NCBI RefSeq assembly: GCF_014204325.1
Contig: NZ_JACHKT010000042.1
Coordinates: 1 to 37,326, forward strand
Direction: 5' to 3'
DNA length: 37,326 nucleotides
Source: Arcicella rosea
Lineage (GTDB): Bacteria; Bacteroidota; Bacteroidia; Cytophagales; Spirosomataceae
In this document: positions 8,683 through 17,868 of the stretch, one piece after another
Layout of the letters: each line of letters opens with the position of its first letter
Numbering within the stretch: the first letter of the stretch is position 1
The notes under the pieces: generated by a model
Told to the model about the DNA's origin: nothing
The model's input: only the letters and a program-made list of their open reading frames with translations
The model's database searches: none
Position numbers and translations under genes: made by a program

Positions 8683-8708
8683 AAGGCGATACAATTATGT
8701 ATCGCCTT
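8683..8708 (-). terminator. Terminator of pgk
   Basis: An 11-bp perfect stem AAGGCGATACA / TGTATCGCCTT with a 4-nt loop, followed on the minus strand by TTT. It sits between the pgk stop codon (8733) and the murF-alr promoter, separating the two transcription units. Confidence 0.85.
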
Positions 8709-8732
8709 CAAATAATGCAAATGCTTTGTTAT

Positions 8733-9920
8733 TTATTGCAATGCGGCAACACCTGGTAATACTTTGCCTTCCATATATTCTAACAAAGCTCCACCGCCTG
8801 TTGAAACATAAGAAACTCTATCACCATAGCCAGCGTTGTTTACTGCTGAAGCAGAATCACCACCACCGATTAGAGAGAACGCACCATTTTCTTCAGTTGC
8901 TTTCACTACTGCATCCGCAATAGCATTTGTTCCTTTTGCGAAAGTTGGGAATTCAAATACTCCCATCGGGCCATTCCATAAAACTGTTTTTGATACTTCA
9001 ATAACTTTTTTGAAAATTTCAACTGATTCTGGACCAATGTCTAAACCTTCCCAAGCGTCAGGAATTTCGCCTTGAGAAGCTATGATTGTGTTAGCGTCGT
9101 TTGAGAATTTATCAGCACATAAGTTATCAACTGGCATATAAACGTTTACGCCTTTTTCTTTTGCTTTGATTAAAATTTCTTTTGCTAAATCTACTTTGTC
9201 AGGTTCGCAGATTGACTTTCCAATTTTTCCACCTTGTGCCAACACAAAAGTATAAGTCATACCGCCACCAATAATCAAGTTATCAACTTTGTCTAAAAGA
9301 CGTTCGATGATTAAGATTTTATCAGATACTTTAGAACCTCCCATAATGGCAGTGAATGGACGCTCAGAGTGTTCTAATACTCTTTGTGCATTTTCAATTT
9401 CTGCTTGCATTACATAACCACAAATTCTATCTTCAAAAAACTGACCAATTACTGCCGTTGAAGCATGAGCACGGTGAGCCGTTCCGAAAGCATCATTTAC
9501 CCAAACATCACCCAACTTAGACAATTTTTCAGCAAATTCAACATTTCCTTTTTCTTCTTCTTTGTAAAAACGAAGGTTTTCTAACAATAAAATTTCTCCG
9601 CTTTGTAAGCTAGAAGATAAATCAATAGCTGATTGACCGATACAGTCATCTGCAAATTTTACTGGACGACCAAATACAACTGAAAGTGGATTAACAAGGT
9701 GTTTTAATGAATACTTTTCAGTTGGTCCATCTTTCGGACGACCCAAATGAGACATTAAAACTACTGAACCACCATCATTCAAAATTTTAGTGATTGTAGG
9801 AATCGTAGCCTTGATACGAGTATCATCAGTAATTTCAAAACGCTCGTTTAATGGCACATTAAAATCTACTCGGACTAGGGCACGTTTGCCAGCAAAATTG
9901 TAAGAATTGACAGTTTTCAT
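8733..9920 (-). CDS. pgk: Phosphoglycerate kinase
   Basis: A 395-residue monomeric glycolytic enzyme that transfers phosphate from 1,3-bisphosphoglycerate to ADP. Standard family landmarks are all present: RVDFNVPLN near residue 17 (substrate-binding N-domain), [16 protein letters not shown] around 58, [37 protein letters not shown] (about 193-203), the hinge and nucleotide region [18 protein letters not shown], and GGGDSASAV near 354. Length and motif order are normal, with no sign of fusion to triosephosphate isomerase. It ends in its own hairpin terminator. The upstream 250 bp are AT-rich and no perfect TAnnTTTG box was found there. Confidence 0.97.
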   Translation of the reverse strand: MKTVNSYNFAGKRALVRVDFNVPLNERFEITDDTRIKATIPTITKILNDGGSVVLMSHLGRPKDGPTEKYSLKHLVNPLSVVFGRPVKFADDCIGQSAIDLSSSLQSGEILLLENLRFYKEEEKGNVEFAEKLSKLGDVWVNDAFGTAHRAHASTAVIGQFFEDRICGYVMQAEIENAQRVLEHSERPFTAIMGGSKVSDKILIIERLLDKVDNLIIGGGMTYTFVLAQGGKIGKSICEPDKVDLAKEILIKAKEKGVNVYMPVDNLCADKFSNDANTIIASQGEIPDAWEGLDIGPESVEIFKKVIEVSKTVLWNGPMGVFEFPTFAKGTNAIADAVVKATEENGAFSLIGGGDSASAVNNAGYGDRVSYVSTGGGALLEYMEGKVLPGVAALQ

Positions 9921-10177
9921 GGATAAAGTAAATTATGTATTTTTTGTTTATGGCAAAATAATATTCTGATAATATTGAGTATTTTAAAATATTTTACTCT
10001 TTTACAAAGAGAATTGGTTTTTTATTAGCTGTTGTTAAAATCTTTTAGAGGAGAATCAACCTAATAATCAATTCAAGAAACAAATATACATTTTTCATCT
10101 TCATTCACGAAAAAAGTATATGAATTGAGTATTTTTTCTCATAAAATCATTGAAATATTATAATTATTGTTGTTAAG

Positions 10178-11350
10178 TCAATATTTGCCACCAGCACCAC
10201 CTCCACCACTGTTTCCCCCGCCAAACTTTAGTTCATCATGATGTTGCCCTAGTTTATGATTGACAAGTTCTGATAACAGCAGAGTATCAATATTCAAGCC
10301 TTCGTAATTATTGTCGGGGATATAAGTAAATCCGTATTTAGCTTGTTTTAAATGATGAATAAAAAAGGAAGCTAGTCCAATCAGTAATGTTCCACAAATC
10401 AGCAATGCGATTTCTGTAGGAATGATTCCGAAGTAATATCGATAAGTAAAGAATGAAAATCCAGCGGTTAATAAGCCCAAGACCAAAAAAGTTCTATCAC
10501 GTTTTTTTAATCCAAAGACAATGTAAGCTATTGGAATTAGGATGGTGAAAAAATAATACAAAGGAGCTAAAGCAATTTGTGGTGAAAAAGGAGTAATTAC
10601 TTTGTTAATCATTGCATTGCCTTCTCGAACGATAAAGTAATTCACACTTAAATAAACTGAAGCCAAAGTCAATGTTTTGAAAATATCTAAACAAGTTTCA
10701 TAATATAGATAATCAGCTCTTTGTTTTAGTTTTCTAACGAACCAATATGAAACGATAGAAAAAAGTAACATGATAAATGGCAAGAGTGTTTTCCCGATAG
10801 AAAATGTGAGTGAAAAATCTACCAAAATCATGATTGTTAAGAAGTAAATAACACAAGCGACAAAAACATCTGCATAGCGAATATAGGCTCTAATAAAAAG
10901 TGGCATTATCAAAGTAAAGACAAGCCAAGCAGGTAAATGTAATGGTTCTAGCTGAGTATAAATAGCAGTAACAAATGCTGTAAGAGTACTATACAATAAA
11001 GCGTTGTCGATTCCAGATTGATATATTTTTTTTGTTTTGATGAGAAATTCTAACAGAAAAACAGAAAATACTCCAAAGGCTAATGCTAAAATTGTTAAAC
11101 TAGCTTTTGGACTTTCTCGGAAAGTACTTTCAAAAATCAAGTAAAGTAATGACACACTAAAAATGCAAGCCAAGCAAGTAAAAAGAAACAATGCAATTCT
11201 GATAAATGGATTTGGCTGATAAAAATCTAAAGGAAATTGATTTTTAATTTCAATATTTTGCTTTTCTGAAAGTAAACCTTTTTCAAACCAATCTTGAGCT
11301 TTATTTTGAAGAAAAGAATTATCTATCCATTGTTGTTGATATGCTTTCAT
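10178..11350 (-). CDS. Multi-pass membrane protein, partner of the DUF2157-like protein
   Basis: A 390-residue protein of unknown function. A hydrophilic N-terminus (MKAYQQQWIDNSFLQNKAQDWFEKGLLSEKQ) is followed by roughly ten hydrophobic segments, such as IALFLFTCLACIFSVSLLYL and LLPFIMLLFSIVSYWFV. The C-terminal cytoplasmic tail ends in a glycine-rich stretch, FGGGNSGGGGAGGKY. It overlaps the upstream gene by 4 bp (ATGA), so the two are translationally coupled and probably act together. Such pairs of large membrane proteins recur in bacteria (DUF2157 with a DUF4401-like partner), but family membership of this one is inference and no enzymatic motif is visible. Confidence 0.65.
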   Translation of the reverse strand: MKAYQQQWIDNSFLQNKAQDWFEKGLLSEKQNIEIKNQFPLDFYQPNPFIRIALFLFTCLACIFSVSLLYLIFESTFRESPKASLTILALAFGVFSVFLLEFLIKTKKIYQSGIDNALLYSTLTAFVTAIYTQLEPLHLPAWLVFTLIMPLFIRAYIRYADVFVACVIYFLTIMILVDFSLTFSIGKTLLPFIMLLFSIVSYWFVRKLKQRADYLYYETCLDIFKTLTLASVYLSVNYFIVREGNAMINKVITPFSPQIALAPLYYFFTILIPIAYIVFGLKKRDRTFLVLGLLTAGFSFFTYRYYFGIIPTEIALLICGTLLIGLASFFIHHLKQAKYGFTYIPDNNYEGLNIDTLLLSELVNHKLGQHHDELKFGGGNSGGGGAGGKY

Positions 11351-12327
11351 AGGCGTTGTTTAGCAGTTTTAAGGATTTTCTTCAAATTGAATAATAAGAA
11401 TATCACGCCAATGCCAGTGGCAATAAAGTAATAAGCCGCAAACCAAACCTTCATTGAGTCATCTGGAAAAATATCAAAAATAGCTTTCGTAATGGCGATG
11501 TAGGCAAAAACAATTCCCGTCAACAAGAAAACATAAGACTGTTTTATCTTGGCGTAGAAGAACAAGCCGATTGAAATCGCCAATACAATTAAAATATATA
11601 AATACTTGAGATGCTCGCTGAAAACGCCTGCAATCCCTGCGATTAATGACAAATTACTTCCCAATAAAAGGTATGAAAAGGCAAAATGCTGTTTGAGTTT
11701 TCGGTATTCAGAAAGTAAACCTATTGCCATGTATAAAATTCCGAGAGCGATTGAAGTAAAAATAAAATAAGGAGCTGTAAAATCGTTTTTAGAAAATACT
11801 GCTAATGGAGAAATAGAAACGCCAACCCAAGAAGCAAAAGCTGTTATTGCCATTGAAAGCACGCCACGGTGGTCAAAAAAGTAAGCGGGAAAGAAGAAAA
11901 CGATGGCGGAAATAAAAGTAATCAAACCATATTTTTCACCGAATAAATTGTATTGATATTGCAAATAGCCTTCTAAAGTTAAGAACGACAAACAACCCAA
12001 TAATAAAGTAAAATCAGCAAATGGATTTACTTGTTCTACAGCATCCCAAGTAAAGTTTTGTTTTTTCCAACAAGAAAAAGCAAAACATGCTACCACTAAA
12101 AAACTGATGAAAATTACAATGACTGTATGACCAATCGAATCAAGGTTTTGATAAATAACAATTCCCAAACCGCTACTCAAAAGAAAAATGCCCAAATAAA
12201 GTAAAAGTCTTAATTCATAATGTAGCGAGAATGGTTTTGTATTTTCAAAATCATTAATCTTTTGTACTTCCTTGGTAGAAACAATAGATTTTGCATGAAA
12301 TATTTCAAGGACTTTTTGGTCTGTCAT
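11347..12327 (-). CDS. DUF2157-like multi-pass membrane protein
   Basis: A 326-residue integral membrane protein. The soluble N-terminus of about 40 residues (MTDQKVLEIFHAKSIVSTKEVQKINDF) precedes many hydrophobic helices, the first being LLLYLGIFLLSSGLGIVIYQNL, which resembles the start of the DUF2157 family. No catalytic motif or pore signature stands out, and function is unknown. It is the first gene of a two-gene minus-strand operon and shares its stop/start overlap with the downstream membrane protein. It is divergent from the VRR-NUC nuclease; the two start codons are about 48 bp apart and the nuclease promoter lies between them. Confidence 0.65.
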   Translation of the reverse strand: MTDQKVLEIFHAKSIVSTKEVQKINDFENTKPFSLHYELRLLLYLGIFLLSSGLGIVIYQNLDSIGHTVIVIFISFLVVACFAFSCWKKQNFTWDAVEQVNPFADFTLLLGCLSFLTLEGYLQYQYNLFGEKYGLITFISAIVFFFPAYFFDHRGVLSMAITAFASWVGVSISPLAVFSKNDFTAPYFIFTSIALGILYMAIGLLSEYRKLKQHFAFSYLLLGSNLSLIAGIAGVFSEHLKYLYILIVLAISIGLFFYAKIKQSYVFLLTGIVFAYIAITKAIFDIFPDDSMKVWFAAYYFIATGIGVIFLLFNLKKILKTAKQRL

Positions 12328-12344
12328 ACCTAAATAGGATTGTT

Positions 12345-12352
12345 TATCTTTG
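12345..12352 (+). promoter_or_regulatory. -7 box of the VRR-NUC nuclease promoter
   Basis: TATCTTTG is a perfect TAnnTTTG, 24 bp before the ATG at 12376. The nearest upstream TTTG (12315-12318) is 26 bp away, longer than usual, so only the -7 part is convincing. A start codon at 12340 would fall upstream of the transcript start. Confidence 0.45.
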
Positions 12353-12375
12353 TAAATTACGAAAAAAATGAATTA

Positions 12376-14109
12376 ATGGCTCCTGAAAAAATAGAACTGC
12401 CTCCTAAATATTACTTGGAGTATTTTCAATACTTACTGACTTTTGTTCAGAAAAAGTACCAACACATTCTGAACGAAAATGAACAGCAATTCTTATCTTC
12501 TTTTGATGCTTTGACAGAAGACGAGAAATGTCTATTCATCAGATTTGCCAATCGTACAGGTTCATTTTTCAGAACTGAAAAGTTAAAATACGCTGAAATT
12601 GGGAATATTCCTGAAGTATTGAACAGTTTAATTAGCAAAGGTTTTGTAGAACCTTTATCTAGCAAACATCTTCATGATGCGTATGAAGTATTAGATATTT
12701 TCAATAAATCTGAGCTGATTTTTTTAGCGAAAATGCTCAATTTAGAAACCAGAGGAAAAGCTTCGTTGAAAAAAGAAGAAGTACTAGATTGGCTTTTGGA
12801 AGTTGGAAACTGGGAAGAAATCCATTTTTTGCTCAATGAAAAAGACTTTTCAGCCATTCATGCTGTTCAGCATTCGGTCGTAAAAGTATGTTTTGAAGAG
12901 GAAGTACAACTCTTGAAATTTCTTTTTTTTGGTACTCGTCACGGCGATATGTCTGAATTTGTGACTCGTGATTTAGGCTTTCAATCTTATGAAAAATACG
13001 ATGAAGATAAAATGGTGGCGTATTTTCAAACTCGACAAGAAGTTGAAGATAAGCTAAAAGTAAGTTTGGCTCGTGAGGATTTCTATTTGATGCAAGAAGC
13101 AAAAATTGACTACCTAGAAATCTTTAATTGGTTTATGGATTGGACGGAAACGCATCGTAAAGAACTTACAGAAATCGCCGTTCCAACCTTTGAACGCTTT
13201 ACTTTAAAGGTTGGTGCTTACTTAGAAAAACTCAAAGCGTTGGATGAAGCATTGATTGTTTTTCGTTTAACGGAGCAATCGCCATCAAGAGAAAGACAAG
13301 TGCGAATTTTAGATAAACTCAAAAACAAAGAAGAAGCCAAAGCACTTTGCGAATTGATTTTGGCAGAACCACAAAATGCTGACGAACATTATTTTGCAGA
13401 AGATTACTTAAACCGATTGGAAGCGGCTCTCCAAAAAAAGAAATCCAAGAAAGCCATTACACAACATTTACACGGCTCAGAATCCATTTCAATTGATTTG
13501 ATTTGGAAGAGACAAGTAGAAATGGGCGTGATTGATTATTACGAACGGCATGGAAAGAAAGCAACTTTTACCGAAAATCATCTTTGGAGAAGCTTGTTCG
13601 GTTTGCTTTTTTGGGATATTATTTTTGATACAGATACTTTAGCTATTCATCATCCTTTACAGCGTTCGCCTTCTGATTTGTTCAAACCTACTTTCTTTGA
13701 AAAGCGTAAAGAAAGGATGGAAGAACGCCTGTTGATGTTGGAAGATATTGACGCAACCACGATTTACATTCATAATATTTTCTTTGAAAAGTACGGAATA
13801 ACCAATCCTCTGGTGGATTGGTATGGCGGACTTTTTCCATTGATTCTTACCCTTTTAGGAAAGCTTTCTCCTGAACAAATAAGCTTGATTATGCTTGAAA
13901 TGGCAAGGAATTTAAGAGAGAATGTAAGAGGTTTTCCTGACCTAATGATGTGGTCTGACGGAGAATATTGTTTTGTAGAAGTGAAATCTCCAACGGATAG
14001 TTTATCGAATCAGCAATTGTATTGGCAACGCTTTTTCGAGAAAATAAATGTACAATCTAAAGTACTGAGAGTGGAGTGGCAGAAGCCAAATTTAGATGAA
14101 TTTTTGTAG
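12376..14109 (+). CDS. FAN1-like VRR-NUC domain nuclease
   Basis: A 578-residue protein from the ATG at 12376 (M-A-P-E-K-I-E-L-P-P). A longer TTG-started form from 12340 is unlikely because the -7 promoter box lies inside it. The C-terminal ~100 residues form a VRR-NUC domain of the PD-(D/E)xK nuclease superfamily: GFPDLMMW, then YCFVEVKSPTDSLSNQQLYW with catalytic E-V-K. The rest is helical, as in bacterial FAN1 homologues, including a TPR-like middle (KLKALDEALIVFRLTEQSP) and the conserved WYGGLFPLIL. FAN1 proteins are structure-specific 5'-flap nucleases acting in DNA repair; that activity is inferred from family resemblance. It stands alone, divergent from the membrane-protein operon. Confidence 0.85.
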   Translation: MAPEKIELPPKYYLEYFQYLLTFVQKKYQHILNENEQQFLSSFDALTEDEKCLFIRFANRTGSFFRTEKLKYAEIGNIPEVLNSLISKGFVEPLSSKHLHDAYEVLDIFNKSELIFLAKMLNLETRGKASLKKEEVLDWLLEVGNWEEIHFLLNEKDFSAIHAVQHSVVKVCFEEEVQLLKFLFFGTRHGDMSEFVTRDLGFQSYEKYDEDKMVAYFQTRQEVEDKLKVSLAREDFYLMQEAKIDYLEIFNWFMDWTETHRKELTEIAVPTFERFTLKVGAYLEKLKALDEALIVFRLTEQSPSRERQVRILDKLKNKEEAKALCELILAEPQNADEHYFAEDYLNRLEAALQKKKSKKAITQHLHGSESISIDLIWKRQVEMGVIDYYERHGKKATFTENHLWRSLFGLLFWDIIFDTDTLAIHHPLQRSPSDLFKPTFFEKRKERMEERLLMLEDIDATTIYIHNIFFEKYGITNPLVDWYGGLFPLILTLLGKLSPEQISLIMLEMARNLRENVRGFPDLMMWSDGEYCFVEVKSPTDSLSNQQLYWQRFFEKINVQSKVLRVEWQKPNLDEFL

Positions 14110-14526
14110 ATTTTATAAGTAGTTTTACGCATGTAAATCTTGTTTTTTGCACTTTTCTAATAAATTTTCATCGGTACTATATATGAAGATTCAATAACTT
14201 TGATTATTCAAAGAATGTGGATTTAACATTTGGATAATCAAAATATAATCTCTAAATTCATTATAAGAAAAAGCTCAGAAAAGTTATAGACCCTATTCAA
14301 ATGATTGGGTTTATTTGACTAAAACGGAGAGTTCTTTGTTTTGACTTTATTATTTCTTGCTTGAATTTTTGGTTGAGTTATTTTTGTTTTATTGCAATAA
14401 GCGAAAATTTATGAGCTAAGAAAAACAGTTTGAAACGTAAGGGAAAACAGAGAACTGCTCCATTGAGCAAAAGCTTTTTTGAGGGCTTTCTTTTAAAATT
14501 TGTTTAACTTTAAACACCGAGTGCGT
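14110..14526. other. Structured non-coding region between the nuclease and hpf
   Basis: 417 bp with no supported ORF but two inverted-repeat structures. One is an 11-bp stem (GATTATTCAAA 14202-14212 with TTTGGATAATC 14229-14239, one G-U wobble). The other is the long 6S-RNA-like fold at 14313-14480, listed separately. A perfect TAnnTTTG box, TAACTTTG, occurs at 14195-14202 but has no TTG at the right distance. Confidence 0.5.
14313..14480 (+). ncRNA. Candidate structured RNA with 6S-RNA-like architecture
   Basis: Positions 14326-14342 pair with 14444-14461 in a 17-bp stem with one bulge and one G-U wobble. It closes an internal bubble of about 23 + 21 nt (14343-14365 and 14423-14443). Inside, 14366-14386 pairs imperfectly with 14402-14422 and caps with a loop holding TTATTGCAATAA. 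Weaker pairing extends outward to about 14315/14470, and a T6 run follows (14475-14480). Closing stem, large central bubble and apical hairpin is the layout of 6S RNA, but no sequence signature was confirmed. It may instead be an hpf leader structure or a small inverted-repeat element. A near-consensus -7 box (TTTATTTG, 14310-14317) could start the transcript near 14325. Confidence 0.35.
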
Positions 14527-14877
14527 ATGAAATTACAAGTGCATTCAATTCACTTCGATGCTGATATCAAGCTATTGGAGTTTATCCAGTCAAAATTAAA
14601 CAAGCTGGATACTTTTTATGACCGAATTACTGGAGGTGAAGTATTTCTCAAAGTTGATAAAGGAGATACGAAAAAGGTCAGAAGTAAAATGTTGGAAGTT
14701 AAAATTAATTTACCCGGAGGCACGCTTTTCGTAAAAGAACAGGGTAAAACTTTTGAAGAAGCAATGGATATTGCCATTGAAGCTTTAAAAATCCAACTTA
14801 AACGATTTAAAGAACGAATACAAGAAAAAGCTAATCCGACTAGAAGTGTACTGATGTCGATGGCTATGGAAAGTTAA
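14527..14877 (+). CDS. hpf: Ribosome hibernation-promoting factor / RaiA family
   Basis: A 116-residue short-form HPF/RaiA (sigma-54 modulation) protein. The ATG at 14527 gives MKLQVHSIHFDADIKLLEFI, the normal family start; an in-frame TTG at 14500 would add nine atypical residues. The fold is clear: strand, helix KLLEFIQSKLNKLDTFYDRI, strands EVFLKVDKGD and KMLEVKINLPGGTLFVKEQ, and a second helix TFEEAMDIAIEALKIQLKRFKERIQEK. Family members bind the 30S decoding centre in stationary phase and block translation, promoting 100S dimers or inactive 70S. The long-form C-terminal dimerisation domain is absent. It ends in a terminator at 14900-14932 and has an unusual structured upstream region. Confidence 0.92.
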   Translation: MKLQVHSIHFDADIKLLEFIQSKLNKLDTFYDRITGGEVFLKVDKGDTKKVRSKMLEVKINLPGGTLFVKEQGKTFEEAMDIAIEALKIQLKRFKERIQEKANPTRSVLMSMAMES

Positions 14878-14899
14878 TATTATAATGCAAATTGCTTTG

Positions 14900-14932
14900 A
14901 AAGGGAACTTCGATTGGAGTTCCCTTTTTTAT
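14900..14932 (+). terminator. Terminator of hpf
   Basis: A 10-bp stem AAAGGGAACT / AGTTCCCTTT with an 8-nt loop and a following T-run, 23 bp after the hpf stop codon. Confidence 0.88.
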
Positions 14933-15012
14933 TTGTCTTCGGATAGAGTATAAATTGTTTTTTTTAAGCTTGATATATAAATTAGATAATATTATAAAAA
15001 TGGTTAATAGTA

Positions 15013-15048
15013 AAAAAAATAAGGCGCCGATTGACGCCTTATTTTTTT
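15013..15048. terminator. Terminator of metK (symmetrical)
   Basis: A 14-bp perfect stem with an AAGGCG/CGCCTT core, 8-nt loop and A/T-runs on both sides. It follows the minus-strand metK stop codon (15075) and would also stop read-through from hpf. Confidence 0.9.
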
Positions 15049-15074
15049 GTATTGATAAACTGCGATTTTGGTAA

Positions 15075-16355
15075 TTATACTAAACCAAATTTAGCTTTTA
15101 CGGCATCTACATAATCTAATTTTTCCCAAGTAAAAAGCTCCACTTCTTTTTCAAAAACAACACCGTCTGGTCCTTTGAATGATTTCTTAACAATTTCATT
15201 CGTACGTCCCATGTGTCCGTAAGCCGCTGTTTCTGAATAAATTGGGTTACGTAATTTCAAACGTTGTTCAATTGCATAAGGACGCATATCGAAGATTTCT
15301 TCAACTTTACGAGCAATCTCTCCGTCAGTTAAACCAACTTTGCTTGTGCCATAAGTATTGATGAAGAGTCCGCAAGGTTGAGCAACACCAATTGCATAAG
15401 AAACTTGTACTAATACTTCATCAGCTAAACCTGCAGCTACTAAGTTTTTCGCCACGTGACGAGTTGCATAAGCTGCCGAACGGTCAACTTTTGAAGGGTC
15501 TTTCCCAGAGAATGCACCACCACCATGAGCACCTTTTCCGCCATAAGTATCAACGATAATCTTACGACCTGTCAAACCTGTATCTCCGTGTGGCCCACCG
15601 ATTACAAATTTACCAGTTGGGTTGATGTGGTAAGTGATTTCACCGTCGAATAAACCTTGTAATTCAGGCTTACATTTATCTTTTACTCTTGGAATTACGA
15701 TATTGATAACATCAGCTTTGATTTTCGCTAACATTGTTTCATCATCAGAGAATTCATCATGTTGTGTTGAAACAACAATCGTATCAATTCTTTGAGGAAC
15801 GTTATCGTCAGAGTATTCAATCGTTACTTGTGATTTTGCATCTGGACGAAGGTAATTAATCAATTCTGGTTCGCTATTACGAATAGCAGACATTTCCTTC
15901 AAGATTTGGTGAGCCAAATCTAAAGCCAAAGGCATATAGTTGTCAGTTTCTTTGGTGGCATAACCAAACATCATCCCTTGGTCACCAGCACCTTGTGCAT
16001 TTGCTTTCGATTCAAAATCATCAGCCGTTACTCTGTCAACACCTTGGTTAATATCAGCAGATTGGTCGTGGATAGCAGAAATAATCCCACAAGAATTTGC
16101 CTCAAACATGTATTCAGATTTAGTATATCCGATTTTACGAATTACATCACGAGCAATCGTTTGTACATCTAGATAAGTATTTGTTTTTACTTCACCTGCC
16201 AATACCACCAAACCAGTGGTTACAAGTGTTTCGCAAGCTACTTTTGAAGATGGATCAAACGCCATGAAGTTATCAATTAATGCGTCTGAGATTTGGTCTG
16301 CTACTTTGTCTGGGTGTCCTTCCGATACCGACTCAGAGGTGAAAAGATATGCCAT
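15075..16355 (-). CDS. metK: S-adenosylmethionine synthetase (methionine adenosyltransferase)
   Basis: A 426-residue cytoplasmic enzyme forming S-adenosylmethionine from methionine and ATP. All three domains are intact, with the signature [21 protein letters not shown] at residues 5-25 (written in two parts: [13 protein letters not shown] and VADQISDA), [12 protein letters not shown] around 121, and the second signature [18 protein letters not shown] near 280. [20 protein letters not shown] and YGGKGAHGG are also typical. It is slightly longer than the E. coli enzyme (384), as usual in Bacteroidota. The gene is monocistronic with a consensus promoter (16392-16422) and a strong terminator. No SAM riboswitch is evident in the roughly 30-nt leader. 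Confidence 0.97.
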   Translation of the reverse strand: MAYLFTSESVSEGHPDKVADQISDALIDNFMAFDPSSKVACETLVTTGLVVLAGEVKTNTYLDVQTIARDVIRKIGYTKSEYMFEANSCGIISAIHDQSADINQGVDRVTADDFESKANAQGAGDQGMMFGYATKETDNYMPLALDLAHQILKEMSAIRNSEPELINYLRPDAKSQVTIEYSDDNVPQRIDTIVVSTQHDEFSDDETMLAKIKADVINIVIPRVKDKCKPELQGLFDGEITYHINPTGKFVIGGPHGDTGLTGRKIIVDTYGGKGAHGGGAFSGKDPSKVDRSAAYATRHVAKNLVAAGLADEVLVQVSYAIGVAQPCGLFINTYGTSKVGLTDGEIARKVEEIFDMRPYAIEQRLKLRNPIYSETAAYGHMGRTNEIVKKSFKGPDGVVFEKEVELFTWEKLDYVDAVKAKFGLV

Positions 16356-16391
16356 TATGAATATTTTATATTTTGTGAATCAATCAAAGTG

Positions 16392-16422
16392 CAAATTTAT
16401 CACTAATATTTTTATTTGACAA
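16392..16422 (-). promoter_or_regulatory. Promoter of metK
   Basis: On the minus strand TTG (16422-16420), 20 bp, TAAATTTG (16399-16392): a close match to the Bacteroidota consensus. The predicted transcript begins near 16385, about 30 nt before the ATG at 16355. Confidence 0.65.
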
Positions 16423-16540
16423 TTTGGCTTATTGAATGCGTTATTTATAGATAAATTATCTTTAAATAAGTATATATTTAAGGATATTAACTATAGAAAA
16501 CATAATTCACATAAAATATTAGGAGTAAAACTACTTTGAT

Positions 16541-17728
16541 TTAATAGAGTTTTGAGAGAAGAACTCCTTTTAGTCCTAGAATAAATGGAAAAGGAGGAAC
16601 ACTCTGCATAATGCTAATATCTTTTAACATGCTGGTGTCTTCATCTAAAAATTTCAATACATCGGCAGGACGATTGTACTTAAATAGCTTTGTAAATATT
16701 TCATCGGCAGGCATTCTTTTATGCAACATCACATTCAAAAGGATACTGTCCAAAAGGGCTTTCCAAGTATTTGAACAGAAATTGCCTTTGAAAGTAAGCG
16801 GAATGTTTTTACGTTTTGCTTCTTCTAAATCCTGCACTAATTGCTGTAAAAACCTTTGTGTACGCTGAAAACTATAACCCGTTGAAGCCTTTACATAACC
16901 ACCAGCCGTACCAATTCGGATAACTTTAGGCGAAGGCGAAATTACTTGTGGTTCATCCGACATCGGGATTACGCCTGATTCTATCTCCGTAATTTGGTAG
17001 TCCTCTATCTTTAAAATCTCTTGAATATATTGTTTCAAGGCATCATTGTATGAAGCTTCGTCGAGTAAATTATCTGAGAAAATAGTAAACTCTATCAAAG
17101 CTTTTGTCTCTGAATGTGGCAACACATAGACAAATCTACATTCGTTTTGTTGCTCAATCCTGAAATCAAAAAGGGTAGGTTCTTCAGGTTTAAAAATGGC
17201 TTGAGAAGTTTCAATTACCCAACCTTTAAAATGTTGAAGCATATTATGATACTTCGCCTGATTGAATTTTGATACTTTAATACTATCAAAAACAAAGGCT
17301 TTGGCTTTGAAAACGCCTTGGTTCGTCATCACTGTAGCTTCATCGACAGTGCTTTCAATGTATTCAATGTCGGCTTGCAAGAAAGTAATATTCGGATTCT
17401 TTTTGAGCTGAGGAATCAGGTATTGATAGAAATCTTCCCCACGAAGCATTTTATAAAAATACTCTTCAATGTTTAGAAATGAGGCAAAATCCTGATGCCC
17501 ATAAAACCAAAGTCCCTTCCATTTTCTATAAATAATCTCTTCAAAAGGACTATTTCCCTGTTCCCAAAAGCACCAAGTATGGTCATTCGCCTGTTTTACA
17601 TCACGGTCGATAATTAAGATAGACTCATTTTTCAATAAGCTTTTATTCAAATAAAAAGCCAGAGAAAGCCCTGCCATCCCGCCACCAGCAATGATATATT
17701 GATAAGTATTTGGAAGATTTTGATTCAT
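16541..17728 (-). CDS. crtY: Lycopene beta-cyclase family flavoprotein
   Basis: A 395-residue FAD/NAD(P)-dependent lycopene cyclase. The dinucleotide-binding loop is at the N-terminus (YIIAGGGMAGLSLAFYLN, residues 11-28), followed by IDRDVKQANDHTWCFWEQG, the typical DHTWCFWE block. RIGTAGGYVKASTGYSFQRTQ near residue 271 is another cyclase signature. The enzyme closes the ends of lycopene to beta-ionone rings at the membrane, leading to beta-carotene-type pigments. No other carotenoid gene (crtB, crtI, crtZ) is adjacent, so the rest of the pathway must lie elsewhere. Its 5' side abuts the tandem repeat array of the accessory region. Confidence 0.85.
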   Translation of the reverse strand: MNQNLPNTYQYIIAGGGMAGLSLAFYLNKSLLKNESILIIDRDVKQANDHTWCFWEQGNSPFEEIIYRKWKGLWFYGHQDFASFLNIEEYFYKMLRGEDFYQYLIPQLKKNPNITFLQADIEYIESTVDEATVMTNQGVFKAKAFVFDSIKVSKFNQAKYHNMLQHFKGWVIETSQAIFKPEEPTLFDFRIEQQNECRFVYVLPHSETKALIEFTIFSDNLLDEASYNDALKQYIQEILKIEDYQITEIESGVIPMSDEPQVISPSPKVIRIGTAGGYVKASTGYSFQRTQRFLQQLVQDLEEAKRKNIPLTFKGNFCSNTWKALLDSILLNVMLHKRMPADEIFTKLFKYNRPADVLKFLDEDTSMLKDISIMQSVPPFPFILGLKGVLLSKLY

Positions 17729-17820
17729 GGTAAATATGAAGAAAGACCAATTTAATGATTTTGTATGAAAACCATTCTATTCAATCAACCCGAAAAGCGA
17801 AATCTTGTTAGAAAAATTTT

Positions 17821-17853
17821 AGCGATGAGTTTTTAGCCTTCAGCGTTGAGCTT
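17821..17853. repeat. Dispersed AGCGATGAG...GTTGAGCTT repeat copy
   Basis: It contains AGCGATGAGTTTTTAGCC followed by TTCAGCGTTGAGCTT, related to copies at 28816-28846, 28925-28962, 34504-34529 and 34963-34988. It abuts the tandem repeat array. Confidence 0.5.
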
Positions 17854-17868
17854 GTTTTTTGTGGGTAT

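Noticed and set aside
16356-16391. SAM riboswitch upstream of metK
   Set aside because: The predicted promoter leaves only about 30 nt of leader, too short for any known SAM riboswitch.
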